A DNA stretch of 35,026 nucleotides from Candidatus Omnitrophota bacterium (GTDB taxonomy: Bacteria > Omnitrophota > Gorgyraeia > Zapsychrales > Fredricksoniimonadaceae), in NCBI GenBank assembly GCA_002753465.1, contig PEAF01000015.1, positions 1-35,026 of the forward strand. The letters run 5' to 3'. Shown here piece after piece: positions 22,025 through 30,778 of the stretch. The notes under the pieces were generated by a model. It saw only the letters and a list, made by a program, of their open reading frames with translations. It was not told the DNA's origin and searched no databases. The first letter of the stretch is position 1. Every line of letters starts with the position of its first letter. A program made the position numbers and the translations under genes.

Positions 22025-23677
22025 ATGCGTTCTGACAGGATCAAAAAAGGACTTGAAAGGATGCCCAACCGGGCATTGCTTTATGCAACGGGGCTGCATG
22101 CCTCTCATATGGACCGGCCGTTTATCGGGATAGCGTCTTCTTTTACGGATGCGGTCCCGGGGCATACGGGGATGCGCACCCTCGAGCGTTTTATTGAGCG
22201 CGGCATTGAGAATGCCGGCGGAACACCGTTTATTTTCGGGGTCCCGGCCTTGTGTGACGGGATCGCGATGGGCCATTCCGGCATGCGGTATTCACTGCCT
22301 TCGCGCGAGCTGATTGCGGATGTCATCGAGTCTGTTACGGCGGCCAATGCTTTCGACGGGCTTATTTTGCTGACCAATTGCGACAAGATCACGCCGGGCA
22401 TGATGATGGGGGCTCTCCGGCTGAATGTGCCGACCATTGTTGTGACGGCCGGGCCCATGATGGCCGGGCATCAGGGCAAGCGCCGCCTGAACCTGATCAC
22501 GGATACATTCGAGGCTGTTGGAAAATTCAAGAAGGGCGAGATGAGCGAAGAAGAGCGACAGGTCCTTGAGTGTGAGGCCTGCCCGAGCTGCGGTTCATGC
22601 CAGGGGATGTATACCGCCAACACCATGGCTTGCCTGTCAGAGGCCATGGGGCTTTCTTTGCCTTATTGCGCGTCGACCATGGCGGTCCTGACGCAGAAAC
22701 AGCGCATTGCTTACGAGAGCGGTCAGCGCATTGTATCTTTGGTCAAGGAAGATGTGAAAGCACGCGATATTGTGACGTTCAAGGCCCTGGAAAATGCGAT
22801 CCGCGCGGACATGGCCCTGGGCGGGTCATCCAACACGGTACTGCATCTTATGGCCATCGCGCACGAGGCCGAGGTTCCTTTAACGTTGAAGGATTTTGAC
22901 CGCCTGAGCAAGGCGACGCCGCATTTATGCAGCATGAACCCGGCGGGGAAGTGGTATATGGAAGATCTTCATCATGCGGGCGGTATTCCGGCCGTCATGC
23001 GCATCCTGAAGGATTCCGTGCATGATCTTCCGACGGTTTCGGGGCGCAGTGTGCACCAGATCATCGATAAGGTCCGTCAGTATGATCCCGAGGTCATTCA
23101 GTCGCTCGCAGCGCCGGTGCATGCTGAGGGTGGTATCGCGGTCCTTTATGGCAATATCGCGCCCGAAGGGGCGATCGTCAAGCAGTCCGGGGTTGAGCCG
23201 GAGATGATGGTTTTTACGGGTACCGCCAAGGTATTCGATGGTGAAGAAGCGGCGATGGCGGCCATTCTTGCCGGCAAGATCGTTAAGGGGGATGTGGTGG
23301 TCATCCGTTATGAAGGCCCTTCGGGAGGGCCTGGTATGCGCGAGATGCTTTCGCCTACGGCCGCGATCGTTGGCATGGGGCTGCATAAACACGTTGCTTT
23401 GATCACCGATGGACGTTTTTCAGGTGGTACTAGGGGGCCTTGTATCGGCCACATTTCACCTGAGGCGGCCGCCGGCGGTGTTATTGCATATATTAATGAT
23501 GGTGATAAAATAGAAATTAATATACCTGAAAATTCTATTAACGTGAAGTTGACCGATCAGGAGATCGCGGGCCGTAAAAAGACGCAAGTTCTTCTGGCTC
23601 CTAAGGAAAAGACGGGATATCTGGGGCGGTATGCCAGGTTGGTGACATCGGCATCAACGGGGGCTGTGTTTCAGTAG
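22025..23677 (+). CDS. ilvD: Dihydroxy-acid dehydratase
   Basis: A 550-residue IlvD/Edd-family dehydratase that converts 2,3-dihydroxy-isovalerate and -methylvalerate into 2-keto acids for valine, isoleucine, leucine and CoA. Visible family motifs are [25 protein letters not shown]119-D-K-I-T-P-G-M, the cluster-ligand region C186-P-S-C189-G-S-C192-Q-G-M-Y-T-A-N-T-M, G-G-S-S-N-T, and G-R-F-S-G-G-T-R-G near the C-terminus. The length is normal. GAGGAG precedes ATG 22025. No other branched-chain gene is adjacent, so ilvD appears detached from an ilv operon. It has no attenuator-like leader because it follows the Spy-like gene directly. Confidence 0.97.
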   Translation: MRSDRIKKGLERMPNRALLYATGLHASHMDRPFIGIASSFTDAVPGHTGMRTLERFIERGIENAGGTPFIFGVPALCDGIAMGHSGMRYSLPSRELIADVIESVTAANAFDGLILLTNCDKITPGMMMGALRLNVPTIVVTAGPMMAGHQGKRRLNLITDTFEAVGKFKKGEMSEEERQVLECEACPSCGSCQGMYTANTMACLSEAMGLSLPYCASTMAVLTQKQRIAYESGQRIVSLVKEDVKARDIVTFKALENAIRADMALGGSSNTVLHLMAIAHEAEVPLTLKDFDRLSKATPHLCSMNPAGKWYMEDLHHAGGIPAVMRILKDSVHDLPTVSGRSVHQIIDKVRQYDPEVIQSLAAPVHAEGGIAVLYGNIAPEGAIVKQSGVEPEMMVFTGTAKVFDGEEAAMAAILAGKIVKGDVVVIRYEGPSGGPGMREMLSPTAAIVGMGLHKHVALITDGRFSGGTRGPCIGHISPEAAAGGVIAYINDGDKIEINIPENSINVKLTDQEIAGRKKTQVLLAPKEKTGYLGRYARLVTSASTGAVFQ

Positions 23678-23693
23678 GTGTTAGAGGTATCTA

Positions 23694-24062
23694 ATGATGG
23701 GGGATCAATTTAAAAGGCTGGTTCTGAGTATCGTTTCGGTGGCAAGTGCAGGGCTCTTTCTGTATGAAAGTTATAATATCGTTAATTTTCTTACACCCAA
23801 TGAGGAATTACCGTTATTGGAAGGGACCCGGTGGGAGGAGCATGTTGACGGCGTTGCGTTCTTGGGGTATGAATTTCTAGATAGCGGCCGGGTCAATCTG
23901 TTAAGCGGCGGAGATGTGTTTGGCACAGTGCCGTATCATATTGAAAAGAATAAGATTGTAGTAAAACATAGTTGCGGTACGGATGTCTTGGCGCTCAGGA
24001 GTGGGCAGATCCAGTGGATCAATCATTTCCCACCGCCAGTTCCGTTTGATCGAGTTCGATAA
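23694..24062 (+). CDS. Hypothetical membrane-anchored protein
   Basis: I do not recognise this 122-residue protein. One N-terminal hydrophobic segment (about residues 9-32, R-L-V-L-S-I-V-S-V-A-S-A-G-L-F-L) is probably a membrane anchor or uncleaved signal. The rest reads like a small beta-rich domain: L-E-G-T-R-W-E-E, L-G-Y-E-F-L-D-S-G-R-V-N-L-L-S-G-G, and then I-V-V-K-H-S-C-G-T-D. The pattern 'G-T-x-W' followed by strands with 'F-x-x-x-G-x-V' recalls lipocalin-like or META-like folds but is too weak to assign. GAGGT precedes ATG 23694; ATG 23697 is the next codon. It follows ilvD by 16 bases and precedes the glgP promoter. Confidence 0.7.
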   Translation: MMGDQFKRLVLSIVSVASAGLFLYESYNIVNFLTPNEELPLLEGTRWEEHVDGVAFLGYEFLDSGRVNLLSGGDVFGTVPYHIEKNKIVVKHSCGTDVLALRSGQIQWINHFPPPVPFDRVR

Positions 24063-24073
24063 TGTAATTTTTG

Positions 24074-24101
24074 TTGACGCCGGCGGCGCTCAGCGTATAA
24101 T
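24074..24101 (+). promoter_or_regulatory. Near-consensus sigma70 promoter upstream of glgP
   Basis: TTGACG (24074-24079) and a perfect TATAAT (24096-24101) are separated by 16 bases. Transcription should start near 24108 and leave a leader of about 70 bases before ATG 24180. It sits 11 bases after the stop of the hypothetical gene and marks the start of the reserve-polymer block. Confidence 0.75.
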
Positions 24102-24179
24102 TCTATTCTTTAGATGTAAGTTGTTTCTAAATAATGGGTTATCTCGCATTTAATGTTTCTATCTTCTGAAGGGATGCGC

Positions 24180-26618
24180 ATGTTAAAACCTAAAGAGACT
24201 TACCCCGTTAGCCCTGATCTCAGTAAGGACGGTATTAAGGCGTCTGTTCAGGAGATCCGCACCTATTATCTTGCCAAAAACGCTGCCACGGCCACCGCTC
24301 TTGATAATTTTCATGCCCTGGCTTTGGCCGTGCGTCACCGCATCGTTGACCGCTGGATGAAGACCCAGACGCGTTATCATCAGGAAAACAAGCGCCGCGT
24401 ATATTATCTGTCCATGGAGTTTTTGATCGGGCGGCTCTTGGGTAATTACATGTTCAATCTGGGTAAAGAAAAAGACATTGAAGCCGCCATGCGCGAGCTT
24501 GATATTAATTTGGAAGATGTGCGTGATCAGGAGCTTGATGCTGGTTTAGGCAATGGCGGCCTCGGTCGTTTGGCGGCGTGCTTTCTGGATTCGATGGCCA
24601 CGCTGGGGATCCCGGCGCACGGCTACGGCATCCGTTATGATTACGGGATCTTCAATCAAAAGATCAAGGACGGCTGGCAGGTTGAATTGCCTGATGAGTG
24701 GATGCGTAACGGCAATCCCTGGGAGATCGCCCGTCCCGAGTACCAGGTGGCGGTCAGTTTTTACGGGCAGATCGATCCGACAGCGCAGTTCGGTGCGCGC
24801 TGGGTCCAGGCCAGGTCTGTTCTGGCCGTGCCCTATGATACGCCCATACCCGGCTATAAGAATGATGTGGTCAATACCCTGCGGCTGTGGTCAGCCCGGG
24901 CCAACGGCGAGTTTGATTTTGAATATTTCAATCACGGCGATTATGAGCGCGCGGTTGAAGAGAAGATCCTCTCCGAGAGCATTTCCAAAGTTTTGTATCC
25001 CAATGACAATGTGAGCCAGGGTAAAGAGCTGCGCCTGAAGCAGGAGTATTTCTTCACGGCGGCATCGATCTCTGATATTATCCGTCGGCATAAGACGGAA
25101 AAAAATGACATGCATAAGCTGCATGAGAAGGTCTGCATACAGCTGAATGACACGCATCCGACTTTGGCGGTCGTTGAGCTGATGCGCGTGCTGATCGATA
25201 ATGAGGGGTTTGACTGGGAAGAGGCCTGGGGCGTGACCGGTCGGACTTTTGCATACACCAATCACACGTTGCTGCCTGAGGCCTTAGAGTGCTGGACGGT
25301 GGATCTCATGGGTCTTGTGCTGCCGCGGCATTTGGAGATCGTTTTCGAAATGAACCGGCGCTTCCTGGATGAGGTTGCGCAGAAATTCCCGGGTGACGCC
25401 CAGCGCTTAGGCCGTATGTCCATCATTCAAGAGGGCAATCCTAAAAGGGTGCGCATGGCGCATGTGGCCATCGTCGGCAGTTTTTCGATCAACGGCGTTT
25501 CAGCCCTGCATACCGATCTTCTGAAAGCCCAGCTTTTCCGTGATTTCAATGAAATGTATCCTGAGCGGTTCAACAATAAGACCAACGGGATCACGCCGCG
25601 CCGCTGGCTGCTCAAGGCTAACCCCAAGCTTTCCGACCTTATCACGGAAACGATCGGTGACAAGTGGGTGACCGATCTCGCCCAGCTGGAGCGCTTGCTC
25701 GAGCATAAGGATAACAAGGAGTTCCAGCGCCGCTGGCGCGCCATCAAGCAGGCTAACAAAAATGCCATGGCTGATTACGTCCTGCGGACGACGGATGTGT
25801 CGATCAACCGCAATTCCCTGTTCGATGTTCAGGTCAAACGCCTGCATGAATATAAGCGTCAGTTCCTGTTCGGGCTGTATATCATGTCCCAGTATCTGCA
25901 GGTGAAGAATAATCCGCATATGTTCGTTCAGCCGCGCACGTTCATCATCGGCGGCAAGGCGGCGCCGGGCTATCACATGGCCAAGCTTATCATTAAATTC
26001 CTGAACAATGTTTCAGGGATCCTGCATGACGACCGTGCTGTACGCGATAAGCTGCGCCTGGTGTTCCTTGAGAATTACCGCGTGTCTTTGGCCGAGAAGA
26101 TCATACCGGCGGCCGACTTGTCCGAGCAGATATCGACGGCGGGAATGGAAGCGTCGGGTACGGGGAATATGAAGTTCATGCTAAACGGTGCCTTGACGGT
26201 CGGAACTTATGACGGGGCGAACATTGAAATGGCCCAGAGCCTCGGCGGCCAGGATATCTTTATTTTCGGCCTGAAGTCCGATGAAGTCCAGGCGCTGCGT
26301 GTTAAAGGGTATGTGCCGCGTGATTACATCAAGGGCTCACCGCATTTGCGCGAGATCTTCCGCTTGATGGAGAATGATTTCTTTTCGGCAGGGCAGCCCG
26401 GCCTTTTTGATCCGCTGCTCAATACGATCTACAATGGTGATTTTTTCATGTTGTGCGCGGATTTTGAGAGTTACTGCCGGGCGCAGGATGAGGCGTCAAA
26501 ATTATATCAGGATCAGGATGCATGGACGCGCGCGTCGATCATTAATGTGGCCAAGTCGGGCCCCTTCTCGAGCGACCGCACGATCCGTGAATACGCCAAG
26601 GATATTTGGAAAGTGTAG
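24180..26618 (+). CDS. glgP: Glycogen/maltodextrin phosphorylase
   Basis: An 812-residue GT35 enzyme that releases glucose-1-phosphate from alpha-1,4-glucan ends with inorganic phosphate and PLP. Family marks include R-V-Y-Y-L-S-M-E-F-L-I-G-R, G-N-G-G-L-G-R-L-A-A-C-F, N-D-T-H-P-T-L-A-V-V-E-L, F-N-N-K-T-N-G-I-T-P-R-R-W and the PLP signature E-A-S-G-T-G-N-M-K-F-M-L-N-G-A with K665. The length is that of the long glycogen-phosphorylase type (about 800-840). The frame opens at 24153, but GAAGGG (24168-24173) fits ATG 24180. It follows a strong promoter and heads the block with glgB, so it is predicted to mobilise stored glycogen in the cytoplasm. Confidence 0.97.
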   Translation: MLKPKETYPVSPDLSKDGIKASVQEIRTYYLAKNAATATALDNFHALALAVRHRIVDRWMKTQTRYHQENKRRVYYLSMEFLIGRLLGNYMFNLGKEKDIEAAMRELDINLEDVRDQELDAGLGNGGLGRLAACFLDSMATLGIPAHGYGIRYDYGIFNQKIKDGWQVELPDEWMRNGNPWEIARPEYQVAVSFYGQIDPTAQFGARWVQARSVLAVPYDTPIPGYKNDVVNTLRLWSARANGEFDFEYFNHGDYERAVEEKILSESISKVLYPNDNVSQGKELRLKQEYFFTAASISDIIRRHKTEKNDMHKLHEKVCIQLNDTHPTLAVVELMRVLIDNEGFDWEEAWGVTGRTFAYTNHTLLPEALECWTVDLMGLVLPRHLEIVFEMNRRFLDEVAQKFPGDAQRLGRMSIIQEGNPKRVRMAHVAIVGSFSINGVSALHTDLLKAQLFRDFNEMYPERFNNKTNGITPRRWLLKANPKLSDLITETIGDKWVTDLAQLERLLEHKDNKEFQRRWRAIKQANKNAMADYVLRTTDVSINRNSLFDVQVKRLHEYKRQFLFGLYIMSQYLQVKNNPHMFVQPRTFIIGGKAAPGYHMAKLIIKFLNNVSGILHDDRAVRDKLRLVFLENYRVSLAEKIIPAADLSEQISTAGMEASGTGNMKFMLNGALTVGTYDGANIEMAQSLGGQDIFIFGLKSDEVQALRVKGYVPRDYIKGSPHLREIFRLMENDFFSAGQPGLFDPLLNTIYNGDFFMLCADFESYCRAQDEASKLYQDQDAWTRASIINVAKSGPFSSDRTIREYAKDIWKV

Positions 26619-26658
26619 GGATGGTTTGGTGCCGTTCCGATAATCAAAAGGGGGAGTT

Positions 26659-26958
26659 ATGGTCGTGAAAAAGAGTGTTTCAGGCAAGGTTGTCAGCGCC
26701 GCGAAGAAGTCCGTTGAGCCCGTCAAGGCGGTTGTTAAGCCGGTTCCGGCAAAGGTCGACGTGAAGGTGGAAGTAAAACCTGCTGTTAAAAAAGAAGCTC
26801 AAGCTGTTGTTAAGAAAAATGTGAGCCAGGATGATTTCTGGCGTCGCGTTGAAAATAAAGCGTACGAGATCTATGTCAGCCGCGGCGCTGATCATGGCGA
26901 TGATCAGAGGGATTGGTTCGAGGCTGAGCGCCAGGTCCGTGCTGAGCTTGGGATGTAA
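26659..26958 (+). CDS. DUF2934-family protein with Lys/Ala/Val/Pro-rich N-terminus
   Basis: A 99-residue protein. The C-terminal about 40 residues match DUF2934: V-E-N-K-A-Y-E-I-Y-V-S-R-G, then D-Q-R-D-W-F-E-A-E-R-Q-V (family consensus 'I..RAYELYE.RG...G.D..DWL.AE.E'). The N-terminal half (about 55 residues) is a low-complexity run of Lys, Val, Ala and Pro, similar to histone H1-like tails, so binding to DNA, RNA or an anionic polymer is possible. DUF2934 has no defined biochemical role. GGGGGAG lies upstream of ATG 26659. Its position between glgP and glgB suggests a link with glycogen metabolism, but it could be an unrelated passenger. The length is typical. Confidence 0.85.
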   Translation: MVVKKSVSGKVVSAAKKSVEPVKAVVKPVPAKVDVKVEVKPAVKKEAQAVVKKNVSQDDFWRRVENKAYEIYVSRGADHGDDQRDWFEAERQVRAELGM

Positions 26959-27011
26959 TTAGCTGTTCAGTTAGACCGGTTCATAATTGGTTTTACAACC
27001 AGGGGGGATCT

Positions 27012-29033
27012 ATGGGAGCAACGATCATGCCATCCGGCAAGACTGTGTCGCGTGCCAAGGGCGCGCCGTCTATTGCCGCGGAACAGAAAGAACAACCGAT
27101 CGTTGAGGTTCAGGGTCATTTGAACCGGCCGCCGTCAGTTTCTCATGAAATGACGGATTTCGATGCGCATCTTATTAAAGAAGGCAATCATTTCAAGCTT
27201 TATGAAAAACTTGGCGCGCACATCCTTGAGCGTGACGGCGTTAAGGGCGTAAAATTCTCCGTATGGGCGCCGAACGCAGAAAAAGTTTCTGTGGTCGGGG
27301 ACCATAATGGCTGGCAGCGCGGGGTGACGCCGATGGTGCCGCGCTGGGACGGCACGGGCATTTGGGAGGCTTTTGTCCCCGGCATCGGCCACGGGGCGCA
27401 TTATAAGTATGCGATCACAACACATCAGGGCTGGGAGCTTGAAAAGGCCGATCCTGTGGGGTTCCATTCCGAGATCCCGCCGAAATCAGCCTCGATCGTG
27501 TGGGATATCGGTTATGCGTGGAACGATCAGGTGTGGATGTCCAAGCGCAAGGAATGCAATGCGCTGAACAAGCCTGTTTCGGTGTATGAAGTCCATCTGG
27601 GGTCCTGGATGCGGTCTCCTGATGAAGGGCACCGGTCGCTCACCTACCTTGAGTTGGCGGATAAGCTGGTGGCATATGTTGTTAAAATGGGGTATACGCA
27701 CGTCGAGCTCATGCCTGTCATGGCCCATCCTTTTCAGGGTTCATGGGGGTATCAGACCATCGGGTATTTCGCGCCGGCGTCTTTCTTTGGATCGCCGCAG
27801 GATCTGATGCACCTCATTGAGCGGTTCCATCAGAACGACATAGCGGTTATTTTAGACTGGGTTCCATCGCATTTTCCTAATGATGGCCACGGTCTTTATC
27901 AGTTCGACGGCACATCGCTTTATGAGCATGAGGATATGCGTAAGGGCTATCACCCCGACTGGAAAAGTTCGATCTTTAATTATGGCCGTGTTGAAGTGAA
28001 GAGCTATCTGATCTCCAGCGCCATGTTCTGGATGGAGAAGTATCACGCGGACGGGTTGCGTGTGGACGGTGTCGCATCGATATTATACCTTGATTATTCC
28101 CGCAAAGAAGGCGAATGGATCCCGAACTGTTACGGCGGGCGCGAAAATTTTGAAGCCATTCATTTCATTGAGTCATTGAATAAAGCGGTTTATGGCGCGC
28201 ATGAGGGTATTCAGATGATCGCCGAGGAGTCGACGGCGTGGACCAAGGTATCCAAGCCTGTGTGGGATGGCGGACTCGGTTTCGGGATGAAATGGAATAT
28301 GGGTTGGATGCATGACACACTGGTGTATTTTTCCAAAGAGGCGATCTTCCGCAAGTATCATCACAATCAGCTGACGTTCGGCCTTCTTTATGCGTTCACC
28401 GAGAATTTCATGATGTCGCTGTCCCATGATGAAGTGGTCCATGGTAAGGGTTCTCTGCTGAATAAAATGCCGGGATATCCCAGGGACAGGTTCGCGAATT
28501 TAAGATTGCTCTTCGGTTATATGTTCGGTCAGCCTGGCAAGAAGTTGCATTTTATGGGCGGTGAATTCGGGCAGTGGGACGAGTGGAATTATCAGAAGAG
28601 CCTGGATTGGCATTTACTGCAGTGGGAGCCGCATCAGGGCGTTCAAAAGTGGGTGCAGGATTTGAACCATATGTACCGCCATGAGCCGGCACTTTACGAG
28701 GATGATTTTACTCATCATGGGTTTGAGTGGATCGATTGCGGCGACTGGGAATCCAGCGTCTTGATGTTCGTGCGCAAGACCCAGGACCGTAATCAGGATA
28801 TCCTGGTGGTGTGCAACTTTACGCCGGTACTGCGCGAGCATTACCGTGTGGGCGTTCCGTCTCCCGGCGTCTGGCGCGAGCTTCTGAATTCGGATGCCAA
28901 GGAATATCACGGCTTCGGGCACGGCAATGCCGGGCAGGTTTGCAGTGAGCGCATCGGGGCGCATGGCCGCGAGCATTCTCTTAATTTGACGATGCCGCCG
29001 CTCAGCGTTATTTTCTTTAAACGTGCAGCTTAA
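27012..29033 (+). CDS. glgB: 1,4-alpha-glucan branching enzyme
   Basis: A 673-residue GH13 branching enzyme that makes alpha-1,6 branches in glycogen. After about 60 low-complexity residues comes a CBM48 domain (F-S-V-W-A-P-N-A-E-K-V-S-V-V-G-D-H-N-G-W), then the GH13 barrel. The nucleophile is D352 in G-L-R-V-D-G-V-A-S and the acid/base is E405 in A-E-E-S-T-A-W; their 53-residue spacing equals that of E. coli GlgB. F-M-M-S-L-S-H-D-E-V-V-H-G-K-G-S carries the third catalytic Asp. There is no N1 duplication, so it is a short-type GlgB. AGGGGGG precedes ATG 27012. It overlaps no neighbour, and the downstream DUF4139 gene starts 10 bases after its stop. Confidence 0.97.
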   Translation: MGATIMPSGKTVSRAKGAPSIAAEQKEQPIVEVQGHLNRPPSVSHEMTDFDAHLIKEGNHFKLYEKLGAHILERDGVKGVKFSVWAPNAEKVSVVGDHNGWQRGVTPMVPRWDGTGIWEAFVPGIGHGAHYKYAITTHQGWELEKADPVGFHSEIPPKSASIVWDIGYAWNDQVWMSKRKECNALNKPVSVYEVHLGSWMRSPDEGHRSLTYLELADKLVAYVVKMGYTHVELMPVMAHPFQGSWGYQTIGYFAPASFFGSPQDLMHLIERFHQNDIAVILDWVPSHFPNDGHGLYQFDGTSLYEHEDMRKGYHPDWKSSIFNYGRVEVKSYLISSAMFWMEKYHADGLRVDGVASILYLDYSRKEGEWIPNCYGGRENFEAIHFIESLNKAVYGAHEGIQMIAEESTAWTKVSKPVWDGGLGFGMKWNMGWMHDTLVYFSKEAIFRKYHHNQLTFGLLYAFTENFMMSLSHDEVVHGKGSLLNKMPGYPRDRFANLRLLFGYMFGQPGKKLHFMGGEFGQWDEWNYQKSLDWHLLQWEPHQGVQKWVQDLNHMYRHEPALYEDDFTHHGFEWIDCGDWESSVLMFVRKTQDRNQDILVVCNFTPVLREHYRVGVPSPGVWRELLNSDAKEYHGFGHGNAGQVCSERIGAHGREHSLNLTMPPLSVIFFKRAA

Positions 29034-29043
29034 GGAGTTTGAC

Positions 29044-30744
29044 ATGACAGTCCGTTCCTGGTTGATCGTTGGTATTCTGGTGTTGACGGGTATGCCGCTA
29101 GCGATGGCCGAGATCGTCGGATCAGGTTCCGCGATCACCCAAGTTACGGTTTATCCTGATGCGGCGCGTGTTACGCGCACGGTCAAGGTTGACCTTAAGG
29201 AAGGTACGCAGACTGTTGTGCTTAAGGGGGTGCAGCCTAATTTCGACGAGAATTCTCTGTCGGTTTCCGGAGCGGGTACCGCTACGGTCAAGATCCTGGG
29301 GGCCGGCATCAAGAGTACTTTTCTGGCCGAGCCCGTGGATGAAAGGGTCCGTCAGCTGGAGGCCAAGATCCAGGTCGTAGATGATGCGGTGGCGGCGTTG
29401 CAGAATGATATGGCCGTGCTGGATCAGAAAAAGGCATTCCTGGATTCCGTCAGGCTTTTTACAGGTACGCAGTTACCCAAGGATATGGCCAGCAAGGTCC
29501 CGACGGTTGATGAACTCAAGGGCACGCTGACTTTTCTGGAAGAGGGTACGAAGGCGTATGGTGACGGCCGTCAAATGAATACGATCAAGTTGCGCGAGAA
29601 AGCGCTTGAGCGTGAGACACTGCAGAATGAACTTAATCAGGTCCGGTCCAACAATGGCCGCTGGGAGCGGCTCTTAAGCGTGGATGTCGAGTGTTTAAAG
29701 CCGGGCGATCTGACCATTGAGCTGTCGTATACCGTCAATGACGTCGGCTGGTATCCTGTTTACGATGCGCGCGTCGCCTTTGAGAAAGCCAAGGCCAATC
29801 TCAGCGCCCTGGCCGTCATCCATCAAACCACGGGTGAGGACTGGAGTGATGTGGCGCTCACGCTTTCGACGGCGCGGCCGTCGGTCGGCGGGCGCATGCC
29901 TGAGCTTTCCTCCGTATGGTATTTAATGCCGCAGGCCGCTCAATTACAGTATGAGCCGTATTACGCAAAATCAAAGCGTGCGATGAATATGGCCTTGGGC
30001 GGTATGTCAGACAGCGCCATGAAGGAAGAGCGGATGGAGTCTGCGGCTCCGGCGGCGGCTCCGGCCCCGGCGCGAGCAGCGGTTTCCTATGCGCAGGCTG
30101 AAAATGCGGGGGCTGCCCTGGTTTATAAGGTGGCGCGGCCTGTAACGGTCAAGTCTGACGGCAGTGAAGTGCGCGTGCCGCTTTTGGCGCAGGATCTGGA
30201 TGTTGTTTTCGAATACGCCGCGACGCCCAAGCTTTCGACCTATGCTTATTTGAAATCTCAGGTCATGAATGATCCCAAGGACCAGATCATGGCGGGCCGC
30301 GTGAATATTTTTCTGGACGGTGCTTTTGTCGGCAATTCCGACATCCAGAAAACTATCGCCCCGGGTGAGAAATTTGACCTTTATTTGGGTGTAGATGAAG
30401 GCGTTGCCGTCAAGCGCGAGCTTATGGAGAAAAAGTCGGACGATACCATGCTGGGCAATATTCCTTCGCCGACCAAGAAGCTCAGTTATGTTTATAAGAT
30501 AACGGTGCAGAGTTACAAGCCGCGCGCCGTGCTGCTTAAATTGTTCGATCAGCTGCCTGTGGCCCAGGATGACAAGATCAAGGTGGCCAGGATCCAGCTC
30601 AGCCTTAAACCCGATACGGATAAATATGAGGGCCGTGAGGGTGTTTATATGTGGACGTTGCCGCTTAACCCCGGCGAGAAAAAAGAGATCATGATCAGCT
30701 ACGTTGTTGAATTTCCGCGGGACATGGTCGTTTCCGGCCTTTGA
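29044..30744 (+). CDS. DUF4139 (MuiA-like) exported protein
   Basis: A 566-residue protein. The N-terminus (W-L-I-V-G-I-L-V-L-T-G-M-P-L-A-M-A then E-I-V) is a signal peptide, so export to the periplasm is predicted. Next comes a DUF4140 domain (V-T-V-Y-P-D-A-A-R-V-T-R-T), a coiled-coil-like stretch (about 100-200, L-E-A-K-I-Q-V-V-D-D-A-V), and then the DUF4139 domain with E-L-S-Y-T-V-N-D-V-G-W-Y-P-V-Y-D-A-R and W-S-D-V-A-L-T-L-S-T-A-R-P. An Ala/Pro-rich linker lies near residues 336-350. Members are often annotated 'mucoidy inhibitor MuiA', but no enzyme activity is established. AAGGAG lies before ATG 29044; the in-frame ATG at 29023 overlaps glgB and is less likely. Its place between glgB and a GH57 enzyme is curious. 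Confidence 0.86.
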   Translation: MTVRSWLIVGILVLTGMPLAMAEIVGSGSAITQVTVYPDAARVTRTVKVDLKEGTQTVVLKGVQPNFDENSLSVSGAGTATVKILGAGIKSTFLAEPVDERVRQLEAKIQVVDDAVAALQNDMAVLDQKKAFLDSVRLFTGTQLPKDMASKVPTVDELKGTLTFLEEGTKAYGDGRQMNTIKLREKALERETLQNELNQVRSNNGRWERLLSVDVECLKPGDLTIELSYTVNDVGWYPVYDARVAFEKAKANLSALAVIHQTTGEDWSDVALTLSTARPSVGGRMPELSSVWYLMPQAAQLQYEPYYAKSKRAMNMALGGMSDSAMKEERMESAAPAAAPAPARAAVSYAQAENAGAALVYKVARPVTVKSDGSEVRVPLLAQDLDVVFEYAATPKLSTYAYLKSQVMNDPKDQIMAGRVNIFLDGAFVGNSDIQKTIAPGEKFDLYLGVDEGVAVKRELMEKKSDDTMLGNIPSPTKKLSYVYKITVQSYKPRAVLLKLFDQLPVAQDDKIKVARIQLSLKPDTDKYEGREGVYMWTLPLNPGEKKEIMISYVVEFPRDMVVSGL

Positions 30745-30748
30745 TGTC

Positions 30749-30764
30749 GGACGATAGATCGTCC
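30749..30764. repeat. 16-bp palindrome upstream of the GH57 gene
   Basis: GGACGATAGATCGTCC has 7-base arms (30749-30755 and 30758-30764) that are perfect inverted copies, or a 6-bp stem with a TAGA tetraloop as RNA. It lies five bases after the DUF4139 stop and just before the GAAAGGTGG ribosome binding site of the next gene. It could be an operator or a small translation-affecting hairpin; no T run follows, so it is not a terminator. Confidence 0.5.
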
Positions 30765-30778
30765 TGAAAGGTGGTTTT

